This document shows, piece after piece, positions 24,465 through 34,444 of a stretch of 64,000 nucleotides of DNA. The notes beneath the pieces are model-generated. The model did no database searches. It was not told where the DNA came from and saw only the letters and a program-made list of their open reading frames with translations. The first letter of the stretch is position 1; the number at the start of each line of letters is the position of its first letter. A program made the position numbers and the translations under genes. The stretch is from Hyalella azteca (taxonomy: Eukaryota > Arthropoda > Malacostraca > Amphipoda > Hyalellidae): contig NW_025930541.1 in assembly GCF_000764305.2 (NCBI RefSeq), positions 62,001 to 126,000 on the forward strand, written 5' to 3'.

Positions 24465-24720
24465 GTTGGAATCGACCTCTCAGCCGGCAACATCCTGGAA
24501 AACATCGTTCGCTATACAGAAACAGCCTCCAGGCAACATAATTTATCACGGACTGTTTGCGGGAACTACACGAACTTTGATGGCCACTCTGAGAGACGAT
24601 CATGGGAAACTGATCTATATAAGGAAGAGCAAACTCGAAAGAGCTTTCAAATTGAAATATTTGTACCAAGTAAACCAAGAGTCACGCTTGTATCCAATTT
24701 CTGAAAAAAAACATGTATGA
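24465..24720 (+). CDS. Candidate exon, unrecognised (stop-poor island)
   Basis: After a possible acceptor (…AAATCTTAG, 24456-24464) one plus frame is open for 78 codons to a stop at about 24701. A second plus frame is open over 24466-24720, and the minus strand is open over 24385-24678. The first frame has two N-glycosylation sequons (NLS, NYT) and mixed composition; the second contains GLFAGTTRTLMATLRDDHGK. A 250-bp block open in three frames is unusual in such AT-rich DNA and suggests coding origin, but I cannot name a family or choose the frame with confidence. Confidence 0.3.
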
Positions 24721-25500
24721 GGTTGGATTGGGTGGTAGAATTTTGAGTGTCAATATAAATACGATATTGGTAAATGCTAAAAATTAATTAATTAATTAAT
24801 CGCACGTTTAAGTCTGACACATATTGGAATTTTATGGAGATTAATCCAAGTAGTTTATGTATTTAAAAGAAGCAACACGTGAGGCTCTTCGTTATTAGTT
24901 CAGGAGAAGCAAAATGCAACTCCATAAATTGCACTGCCGAACGTAGCTCAGGGCTAGCCTAATGGAATAGTGTTTTGTTCTATAAAAAACAACAAAAACT
25001 AAGCAATTAATGAAGGCAATATTTTAGGGAATTGAAGAGCGGCCGCATGAAGCTTATCAGAGAAGCCTTGTAAAATCTCACCTCGCCTTGCCGGATGGAA
25101 ACAAACGAGCCGTGCTGGGCGGCCGCTGAGTAGCTATATTGGCACTGAGAAACACATGACTTTGCCCAACAAAATACTAAGTTATTTACGAGGTGTTGCG
25201 AGGACAGCACTGAGGAAAAACTCACATGAAATGTTTAGGAAGAGAAAAATAAAATGAGCGGCTGCAGTTCATATAACACACATGAACTGGTCTCAATGAG
25301 ACCAATTCAATTGGTCTTTTATTTAATGGTCAATATATATGTAGCCAACACTCGATTTGCCCCAAAAGAAATGACAAGTATTTCCACGTGTAGTGTGACA
25401 TTTGTAACGAGGCTCTGATTTGGTCAACTGAAATTTTTAACGAAATCATTACAACGGATCTAGTTTACTTTCAGCACGATTAGATTGATACACCACTGAC
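24721..25500. other. Intergenic, no gene seen
   Basis: Includes a short (AATT)n run at about 24783-24800 and a GC-rich patch near 25030-25130 with two GCGGCCGC-type words. No supported frame. Confidence 0.5.
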
Positions 25501-25830
25501 ATCAATGACATCAGTGGCAGGCATAGCCTCGCCTAATACTGACATCAGTGGCAGGCGTAGCCTAGCCCAATACTAGCATCAGTGGCAGGCATAGCCTCGC
25601 CTAACACTGGCATCAGTGGCAGGCATAGCCTCGCCTAACACTGGCATCAGTGGCAGGCATAGCCTCGCCTAATACTAGCATCAGTGGCAGGCATAGCCTC
25701 GCCTAATACTAGCATCAGTGGCAGTCATAGCCTCGCCTAATACTAGCATCAGTGGCAGGCATAGCCTCGCCTAATACTAGCATCAGTGACAGGCATAGCC
25801 TCGCCTAATACTAGCATCAGTGGTTCCGTC
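25501..25830 (+). repeat. 34-bp tandem array, about ten copies
   Basis: The word TCAGTGGCAGGCATAGCC recurs with an exact 34-bp spacing, starting at 25511, 25545, 25579, 25613, 25647, 25681, 25715, 25749, 25783 and 25817. Each copy continues TCGCCTAA and then TACTAGCA or CACTGGCA. There are two subtypes (TACTAGCA and CACTGGCA), the latter as adjacent copies. No spacer sequence intervenes, so it is a minisatellite. The period is not divisible by three, so it is not a coding repeat. Confidence 0.95.
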
Positions 25831-27530
25831 TTGAATGTTTCGATCCGTCACTTTGATGAGCCCAATTTCTGCCTCCCAGGCCTCACCTTTGTTCACATTG
25901 TGAATTTTCTCTGCCACTTGAGATGAAGGAGCTGTTGTGTAGGCAGAATAGAATTTGAGCTTCTATTCAGGCATGCACAGGAAAAATATTGACGTATAGG
26001 ACGTAATTCCAAGAAATAATTCACAACAATTTCATTGCGCAATAAAAACAGCTTTTGGGGAAGCAGCATATCCAATATTTTTCTGGCATCATACTGGCTG
26101 ATGCCTCGACGAAAGAAAATCCAATTTTGCCGACAGCAACAAATGGAGTTTTACTGATAGTGTGTTCAACGTCTCTCATTGTAAGTATTGTATTAATCAC
26201 AGAAAATATTAACACTATTTCGATTACACCTAATATTTTAGTATTCAACATGCAGTAGCTGATAAAATTACACTATGACACAAAAAGCTGCATTAGGTCG
26301 TCAATGCATTAATGCCGTTCTATTTTAATGGTGAGAAGCGATGCGTAAAATTCTAGAAAATCTCTAAAAACCTCTAGTAATCACTAAAAGAGGACAATCA
26401 ACGCTCATTGTTCATATTAGATGCTATAAAATGGTTTGAATTTCTTAATCCATTAATAGTTTACAGAGAGATGCACAGAAATGTAGTTTTGATGTAATGC
26501 AAATGCTTCAAAGTTAATTTAAAAATCTTACAGTAGGCTAAAATATTTATAAAGTTCTCAGGCATAACTCGTTCAATGGTTATTAATTTCAATCAAAAAT
26601 TTTCTTGCCTTTGATGCAATTTCGAGTCCGCGCACGATGTTTAGAAATATTGCTACCTCAGAATTATTTCAGTGACAATAAAAATTCATAATATTACGAA
26701 ATATATAGAGTGTTCAATATGCATTGCTTTAGGCACAACATGACTGAACGTTGTTCATTCGTAATTTCTAACCGAGCACTTTCTGTCAGTGATAAGAAAA
26801 GCGTAGCAATGCTTGCATGGGAGCCTTGTTCACTCTCAAGCCTACTTTAATATCGTATGCCAAAGAGAAATGACCTCGCCTTCCTCTGTTGATCTGCAAG
26901 AATTTGAGAGGGTATAAGGCATTGTGTCAAGTCCATTGTTGGAGGCACTCTGGGACTTTATAATGACTTCTATTACCACGTTTTTCTTAGCTCGCTTTCG
27001 TGTCTGTGATGATCAAATCTTGCAATCGATATTTCACCAACTTTCCCGCTAGCTAGCACTCTGAAACTTTTAGGGAAGCTCAGCTCCCGATGACAATACA
27101 ATAATCAATAATTTGTTGCACGTTTCCAGGCGTATTTATTACCGAACCTTTCTTTATTACAGCCACGCTCCCAGATAAATACGGGAACAACAATGTATCT
27201 CCTCGAATACAATTTTCTACAGAACTTCGAAAAGAATTTTCTTTTGTGCATTTGCGTGGCCAACTGCAATAAAATGAATATTATGTAGGATGGTTGACCT
27301 TTTTGCAGTAGTTATAAACTCTAAAGGAACTCACAAGCAGGGGTTTGGGAACCTTTAAATGCACGTCATCCTCGAGAGGATATTCGTGTTTAGACTGCGT
27401 ATATCGATGATACGCTGCGTATCATCGATACGTACGTCAAGTCAAGTAAATTGGCTCGCAACAACTTTTTCATGTGTAGCAACGGACTAAAAAGGAGAAA
27501 ATATAATACTTAAAAAAACTAAAAAGTAGA
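25831..27530. other. Intergenic, no gene recognised
   Basis: Frames at 25893-26258 on both strands have no motif. At 27440-27530 two diverged copies of part of the left arm of the downstream inverted repeat are visible: TTTTTCATGTG, then GGACTAAAAAGGAGAAAATA, then ACTAAAAAGTAGAAAATAAA. Confidence 0.5.
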
Positions 27531-27899
27531 AAATAAAATGTATAAAAAAAATGTTTAAAGACCACGTTTTTCATGTGGACTCAAAAGTAGAAAATAATTT
27601 TACGGCAGCTACTGATCTCTGTTTGCTTTCATTCTCTTGGTCTTTTGTATTTCAGTTAAAATATTTTACAACATCTAAAACAAAAAACGTGGGGCGTATA
27701 TGTATTTAATTGTTTGGTGATTACTTGATATGATGAATATGATGGTTCATTGAACATTTGATAAGTGTATTGCTGATATAAACAAAAGACCAAGAGAATG
27801 AAAGCAAACAGAGATCAGTAGCTGCCGTAAAATTATTTTCTACTTTTGAGTCCACATGAAAAACGTGGTCTTTAAAAATTTTTTTTATACATTTTATTT
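27531..27899. repeat. Long inverted repeat: 118-bp arms, 133-bp spacer, one mismatch
   Basis: The left arm 27531-27648 and right arm 27782-27899 are reverse complements with a single difference by eye (a G in the left arm within AAATGTTTAAAG, a T-run in the right). The arms include CCACGTTTTTCATGTGGACT and CGGCAGCTACTGATCTCTG. No coding sequence lies in the spacer and no clear target-site duplication flanks the unit. A transcript across it would fold into a near-perfect 118-pair hairpin. Candidate explanations are a fold-back/MITE-type DNA element, an inverted duplication of one locus, or an assembly palindrome. Confidence 0.95.
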
Positions 27900-27908
27900 A
27901 AGTCTTTA

Positions 27909-28136
27909 TTACGGCTTCATTTGGTACAAGGAACACAAGAAATACGATGTGCACACAGCAAGTGTTAGGACTGCCTTTGTCTGATTTCCAGACTGTTTGC
28001 TAGGCAAGTTGCACCAGCTGCGTCGTATATCCTGGGGCGGAGCATGCATGGCTCTGTAACTCGTAGCTCCATCGAACAAAGATATGAATTCCATTGGACC
28101 GCCAGTAGCAGGCATTACCTTCTTGAAAATGTACAT
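27909..28136 (-). CDS. Unrecognised 75-codon minus frame next to the inverted repeat
   Basis: The frame ends in two consecutive stops at 27909, with AATAAA on the minus strand at 27905-27910 and again inside the right arm of the inverted repeat at about 27893-27898. Content is mixed (Cys, Trp, Met present), with a mildly hydrophobic segment (AVLTLAVCTSYFL) near the C-terminus. No family was recognised. It overlaps the candidate exon at 28119-28238 in another frame, so at most one reading can be right over the overlap. Confidence 0.2.
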   Translation of the reverse strand: MYIFKKVMPATGGPMEFISLFDGATSYRAMHAPPQDIRRSWCNLPSKQSGNQTKAVLTLAVCTSYFLCSLYQMKP

Positions 28137-28238
28137 GTGAACGGCTTTCTTTTATAGAATGTGTATACCACAGCACAACCTCTTCAAATTCGTATGTAGG
28201 ATATCGTTGGCTAGAGACAGTTTCGAAAGCCACAATAG
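28119..28238 (-). CDS. Candidate internal exon, 120 nt, phase 1-1, unrecognised
   Basis: On the minus strand a good acceptor (pyrimidine-rich CCTCCATCGGCCTTCAG, complement of 28239-28255) is followed by 39 open codons and then a consensus donor (CAAGAAG|GTAATG, donor at 28113-28118). The exon starts with two bases and ends with one base of split codons, so it is symmetric (phase 1 at both ends). The translation has acidic and aromatic character (YEFEEVVLWYTHS). I cannot assign a family, and no partner exon was found. An unspliced reading of the same frame continues to about 28000. Confidence 0.25.
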
Positions 28239-28905
28239 CTGAAGGCCGATGGAGGTCATGGTTTGAATTTAACTAATACGTTATAAAACGGGGCCTAGCC
28301 TGAAACCTTGAAATCAAGCATGAGCCTGAGTTTACTATATTTAAAAGAACTTTCTTCATTCTGATCAATGAAAATGATTTGTGGTATAAAATTCAGGATA
28401 TTTTTAGGTATTCATATGTATGATGATTTGTGACTTGTAAAACATTTAGGTAGCAACAACAAAACACAGAATATTTTTTCATGATCTGCACATTTTAGCA
28501 CTCATTTAAAACATCAGCCAAATTTTCTTCTTAAGCATGGGGGCAAAATTGGCGGGCTTCCGGCTTTCAAGAAGCTACCTTCATTATCAGACTCTCTTAG
28601 TCTAAAGGTTCCCTCGTAATTATTCAGGCAGAGACAATATAAAAAATTTTCCAGCTATTGAACGAAGGTTCCTGAAGGGAGCACTAAAATCAAGGAACAC
28701 GCAAAAATTTTTTTAGCAACAAAAAATAAAGGGCAAGACATTTTGGGATAAGGTTTATAAAAATTATTTCAAATTGAGAACGAAAGAAAAGAATTTTACC
28801 AACTTTCAATTATTACTGGTCATTTAGATTTAGTGACTGTTTCTGCGTATATGTATGTACGCCAGTAAGGGATACAAATAGTTTGTAGGTACTTACAGTA
28901 CCTAC
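28239..28905. other. Intergenic, no gene seen
   Basis: No supported frame or repeat. Confidence 0.5.
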
Positions 28906-28936
28906 TCAGGCATAGCCTCGCCTATTAGGTACTAGC
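28906..28936 (+). repeat. Orphan copy of the 34-bp satellite unit
   Basis: CAGGCATAGCCTCGCCTA is identical to the core of the array at 25501-25830 and is followed by a TACTAGCA word, as in the array. It lies about 3.1 kb from the array and on the same strand. Confidence 0.75.
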
Positions 28937-31013
28937 AAGATTATATATAAATCCCAGATGAATGCAGTGATGCCATAAAAAGAATTGGAATAAACCAAAA
29001 ATAATACATGTTCATACCTGATTAAATCATTGAATAAAAGAAATAGAATATGAATAGATCAAATAAAATATTGTATTACATATTTATCTGCAGATTTCTC
29101 TATTTCCATACCAAACAAATTCATATCGTTATTATCATACATTTATACAAGTAATTCTACGAGCAAGCATGGGAACTCTGGTCGCTTACTAAAATTCTGG
29201 CTTCATTAAATTGAAATAGCGCTCATTTCTGACATATTAGATTCTAAACGATGTCCTTATTCAACGAACAATATTTAAGATAACACATAATGTTTTCGGA
29301 TATTTCAATTAAAAGCCGAAAAATAGCTGAAAAACCAACGCAACCGATTCACGATCTAGTCTCGCCGTGAAGAAAATTCCTTACTGAAAGAGCCTGGATT
29401 TAAAATTCTTAGAGCACAAAGGTAGGTTGGAAAAGAGGTTTAATACGGAAGTTTGTTGATGTGGAAGGAGTGCATTGCGATGTTTCAAGCGATAATCAGG
29501 TCACCGCGAACCTCTCGCCTAATTACCTTCTGTCGCCGCCCGCCACCGAAGCCGCAACTTACCTTTAAACTTTGCGCTAAAAAGTGAATCTTGACGGAGA
29601 AAACTGGTTTCTGTTTGAGTTAGTTTGAAAAATATTCTGGTTAAGAGCTAATTATTTGGCCGGAGGTTATGCTAAGAAATATATGAAATTTTTTCTCCAC
29701 TGCGAGACTTGGTGTGTTAGCCGAGAGTTTGAAAACGTACGTTATCCGTGTTTCGTACAAAGTTTGAGTAGAAGCGTTGGATCAGTCTTATGAGCCTGAC
29801 AACCATTAAAGTTGGAAATAAAACCTAAATTTTGTTTTCAAACTCATATAAGTAGTGCCCACATGGATGCGTAGTCTGGATGCTCCTTACAAAATAAATT
29901 TTAACGCATAAAATCAACAGTGTTTTTCAACGTTCCTTTGACAAAGTGACTCCAACACCAGTTTCCAAGAGAAAGAAAAGTGCTTTCCACAAATGCAGTG
30001 TTCTCTTATAATTAGATTATTGTAACAAATTCATCATCATTGCTGGTTACGCAGTTTAGCGTAAAGAATGATCCGAACGCAGTGGAACCTTCCTTACACG
30101 GTCACTAACGTAAATTTTTTTAAATCAAAATGTTTCCATTGAAATATTCCTGCTATACTAAACAAAAAAATATGAAATGCAAATTTAAGTTTGAAATAAA
30201 CGCCTAAAATTCGTAAATTTGGATGATTAGGAACTGAAAAAATATTATTGCTACAAATTTACATGACGAGTGATTGCCGTGTATAAAGTTTGCTCTGTCA
30301 AAGGTTTGAGAATAGAGCATGGCATTTATTCTTGGAACGAAAATCTCTTGCATACAAGCGCCCTGATCACAGCAAAATGTACTATTTCCCTCTTTTTATA
30401 TATTATACTCATTTACTAATATCCATGAACATATACTGTTCTCTTAAAAAATGACAACAAAATCGCAATACAGTCAACAGTCTGGCATTTATCCTTTTAT
30501 TGGCCCTAGCAATTAGCTTTATTATTATAATGGCAACGTTCTAAACCTCGAGTCTGAACGTTTATTATAAAAACGGCTACAAATATTACGAAGATTTATT
30601 TTCATATATTTGCTGCATAAATATGTCTTGGAGTTAAATTAAAGTTAGAAGTAGTTAAAGTACAAAGTAAAGTTGAAAGTAAGTGCAGTTGTAAAGTTAC
30701 GAGTCGATACGAGTGTTGGGCTTGCTGCGATCGCAAGCCGGGTTCGAACAGTCCAGGATTTAGTGTTAGACCACACGTAGATGAGGATCATCTACTCTGT
30801 GCAATGTTAGTCGACTTTTTCACCATTTGGTTACTTCGTTTAATATATCAGACCTGATTTTAAACGAAGACCTGATCACTTTATTGAAAAAAAGTGATTT
30901 TTATTAAGTAACCATTCAATAAGATATAATCTTACAACATGTGTGTGTGCGTTTTCTTAGAAATTCTTAAGGATTTAAGACGTATTTCCGGGACAAAAAA
31001 TGCAAAGGTTGAC
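28937..31013. other. Intergenic, no gene recognised
   Basis: A short GC-rich patch at 29490-29570 has GTAAGT-like donors on the minus strand but no exon I can support. At 30719-30739 a hairpin with seven-pair arms (GGCTTGC/GCAAGCC) and a seven-base loop is followed directly by GGGTTCGAACA, a B-box-like word. No full tRNA folds, so this may be another tRNA-like fossil. Confidence 0.4.
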
Positions 31014-31066
31014 TATTGAGTGAGCAGTGAGCACCGTGAGTGTAAGTGAGTGAGCAGTGAGTGTAG
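31014..31066 (+). repeat. GTGA-rich short imperfect repeat
   Basis: GAGTGAGCAGTGAG occurs twice, 34 bp apart, within a GTGA-rich run. Confidence 0.6.
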
Positions 31067-31224
31067 GTTAAAGCAGAGCTTTAGCTCAGAATACCTAACA
31101 GAATCTGTTGCTTTTGTTATTATGGCGAATAGATGCATGTGTAATAAAGGAAAACTACTCCAACCATTGTAGACTATAGGAAACCAATAAGAATCGATGA
31201 TATTCAATTCTAATTGGTTATCTA

Positions 31225-31262
31225 TGGCATCCTTGTAAGTGTTTGAGACGTAGCAATCCCAG
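31225..31262 (-). mobile_element. Small relic of the same retrotransposon 3' end as at 48985
   Basis: GTTTGAGACGTAGCAATCCC followed by AG matches GTTTGGGACATAGCAGTCCC followed by AG at 48990-49010 in 19 of 22 positions, and the flanking ATCCTTGTAAG resembles the tail next to that copy. It is read as the 3' untranslated end of one non-LTR family, minus orientation. No coding sequence is attached. Confidence 0.45.
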
Positions 31263-34187
31263 CTGCGCCACCTTTGTCGTAATTATATTTATTTATTCAC
31301 AGCTAGACAATCGTCCGATCAAATTTGGTCTCATATTGAGTGATTACATCGTGCAAGAGCATGCTAGTAACCACAAGTTTATTGCAACACTAATTCTTTA
31401 CTGGAGGTTAAAATCGTACATAAAACTGCATGCTAACTTCAAAATATATTTGTTGAAATATTCTCGGTCATTTCATAAACTTTCACGTAACTCACTCGTA
31501 AATATTTATTTAAAACGGTCTAAACGCACATTGTTTGAAAATTAACATCTCAGGCACGTTACCGCACCATTAAGAGTGAACAAATAATTTGAACTTCCGC
31601 TGTTCAGCTAAACGGATCATCTAAACTGATTCCAATATCACCGGCTCAATCCCTGCACCTCATCGCATCGCAGCGACCCGCTGGGATACATGAAATTAAT
31701 CGCCAACGACGAAATGGACGTCTACGTTAAACCTACAGAAAATAATATGCAAGCGATTTACTAACAAAACTATGTAATTTTGGAATTTATTAGAGTTTTA
31801 TATTACATCTATATGAATTAAAATGAAATAGCTTCGATCATTACTAAGAGAATTATTGTATTGATATATCAATGGACTTGAAAAATACGTGTCAGTCGGT
31901 TATAGCTTAATAAATGTTGAAATTTCTCTTTGATATTTGTGTGTGATTGATTTTCCATTAAAATATTCATCTGTCTAATGAATTAAAGTAAAAAATCTAT
32001 TTTCGCAAAAAAAATTGACACTTAAAGTAATACTTGAACGAGCCGCTGGCAAACAAGTGATAAATATTATTATGCCATTGTTGTTGCACAGAAATTTGGT
32101 TATAATCACCGCAGCAGCCGGCCAGCATATACTTGTAATTTTTATCATACATTAAGATTAATTTGTAAATCGGAACTTGGACTGATGTTGTTTGAAAGAA
32201 ACGAGATTACCTTTGTACTACTGAACGAGAGGTCATGCATCATTTATGTGAGCGTTGCACGTGAACAAGCGTCAACATTTTACGATGAAACGCGATTTAT
32301 TGCGGCAGTAAATTCCACTTAAGGAACACGGAGCTTCCTTTGTGTGTTGGAAAAGCTGCCATCAAGCTGATTCCTGGGAACTCAGCCATTGATTTGCGTC
32401 GTGTTTACCTGAACAATGGCAGCGACGAGGGCATCTTCCATTCCCGTCTCACTCGCAACAGCACTATATTTCAGAGCAAAACTTTGCTCCTTATTAACCT
32501 CATAAGCTTAATAGTGGCTCGCTGATTCAGCTCATAACTCCCATCAAGCTTTACTCATTTCCTCTGAGTAATAGATGAAATTAGAGAGAAAGATGGCAGG
32601 ATTGTGGCCAGTGTGGGCTTCGTTCTAAGCTGGAAAGGGCGGAAGGCTAAATCCATCAGTCAAGGCAAGGAATATGTGCTCGGTGAATGAAGGCACTGGT
32701 CTGGAATACCTGGAATTGATGCGTGTGCTCCCTTTTCGTCGTGCCTGGCATATTCCAGTCTATAGCGTGGATGACTTCCAAAGGATGTGAGCGCAAATGC
32801 GTTAGGCCTACTATACGTATATAGATAACAAAATATGGGCTCAAGACGAATGTTCGGATTTACCTCTAAATAAATATGAGCAGAATTATTAATTTTTAGC
32901 GCGATATATTATATATTATTATACTCAAGATCAAACTCAGAGTTGTTGAAGGCAGAGTTTTGAAGTTAGTGTATTTGTTGATGAACTAAATTTTAAGTTT
33001 ATTCTAATAATGAGACTAAATCAGTGCCTAGAAATATGATAGACATGTAAGCTATTATTGAAGTTGAAAAAAAAACTCAATAAAATCGGCGAGGCTTAAT
33101 TAAACTCCTCCAAAGTTCACGTCAGTGATTCCACTTGACGTAATCCACCTAAGCCGTCGATTACACTGAAGCACTACAAAGTTTGACCTAAGTTTCAAAA
33201 GAAAGTAAGGAGATTACAGGTAGCCACGAAAACCATGAGGAAATGAGTGAAGAATGGAGTTGATTGTGTGACTCGGTACTGAAATCATGATGTGACCATG
33301 CCAACATTTTACCAAATTTTCACTATCGTTTAACTGTTAACCGTGAAATATATTGATTATTACAAGTAGATGTCTTCTCAGTAAATGCTTCGACAAAAAA
33401 ATCTTCAAACGGCTCTCTCATCTCTCATATAGGAATCGAGTACCACTCTTCGTTCTGTACCAGAATGAATTGTTATGATGTACGTATAATATGACCAATA
33501 TGCATTAGTTCATGCGAATAGTTGCCCTAATTCTACTTACGTTTTCTCTTTTATTTTAAGTAAAAAGAGGGCAATTCATTTCCAAGACATAAATATTGCC
33601 CTGCATGTAATAGAGACAGCGTTATTCATTACCTACAAGAAGGAGGTAGCGACGTAATAATTCACTTAATCGCGAGGAAGGAATTAAATGATGTCGTCAA
33701 AACGAGCAATATGCGCTGAGTGCTTCTTTTGTCACCGCTTTATCATATCAAGATGTCACTTAGCGCCAAGCTTGAAGAATTTTCATGCAATTGAATGGTT
33801 TACTGAAATTACCAGCCATCATTTTAATTGAATAAGGTTTGAATGATTCATTGCTACTTATGATTCGGTGCTTATTAGACAGAAATGAAAAAGAACAAAA
33901 TTAAAGACTATGAATGACATTTAATGAAGAGGAACATTCAGATCATGTCTGTATTAAGTGACTATTGAAATATTGATGAAGTTACATCCAATATGGGATA
34001 AAAATTGCTAATAGTTTGCGCCGAATTAATCTTTACGCATTCTGATCTTGAAGAAGTTCAGAAACTTGAATCATGTAAATTTTCAGACCATATAAGAATT
34101 TTGCTTCCTATTGACACATTCAATACTCATGGGAATAATTTAGAAAATTTACTGTATTCAGAGCCTAAAAATGTTGAAAAGATCAAT
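31263..34187. other. Intergenic, no gene recognised
   Basis: A GC-richer patch at 32340-32470 is open on both strands; the plus frame 32340-32525 and the minus reading ending at a CAG|GTAAAC word near 32415 are both unsupported. The rest is AT-rich without structure. Confidence 0.4.
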
Positions 34188-34444
34188 AGGCAGGGTGGCC
34201 CAGTGGTTACAGTTCAGAGTACCAGGATTGGCGCATGGAGGCGCGGGTTTGAACCCAGCTCTGTGCGCCAGTTTCTGGTCAGAATCGGCGAGGAGGCCGG
34301 GCGATCGGGGAGGCAGCAGAATTGTAGCAGTGTGTTGCGAGTTCGAGACCGCAAAATGCTGTGAATGTTCTGCGATGTTAAGAATCGGCGACTGGCCTAC
34401 GGCCTAATAAACGCTGAAAGTGCTATTTATTTATTTATTTATAT
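34188..34444 (+). mobile_element. tRNA-derived SINE with TTTA tail
   Basis: It begins AGGCAGGGTGGCCCAGTGGT (A box in TGGCCCAGTGG), with a B box GGTTTGAACCC about 45 bases downstream, as in pol III tRNA-type promoters. A GC-rich body follows, then a 3' block AAGAATCGGCGACTGGCC … CCTAATAAACGCTGAAAG and a TTTA-repeat tail. The head matches the antisense copy at 40520-40560, and the 3' block recurs at 59850-59890. The plus frame drawn across it (34005-34364) is not a gene. No obvious target duplication remains. Confidence 0.85.

Noticed and set aside
25501..25830. CRISPR-like regular repeats (also the 39-bp and 43-bp arrays).
   Set aside because: The units are directly abutting with no unique spacers, and the context is eukaryotic.
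30719..30750. tRNA gene suggested by a 7-pair/7-base hairpin followed by GGGTTCGAACA.
   Set aside because: No T stem or acceptor stem can be formed around it; at best a fossil.
34005..34364. 119-codon plus frame.
   Set aside because: Its second half is the SINE read in a chance frame; no motif in the first half.
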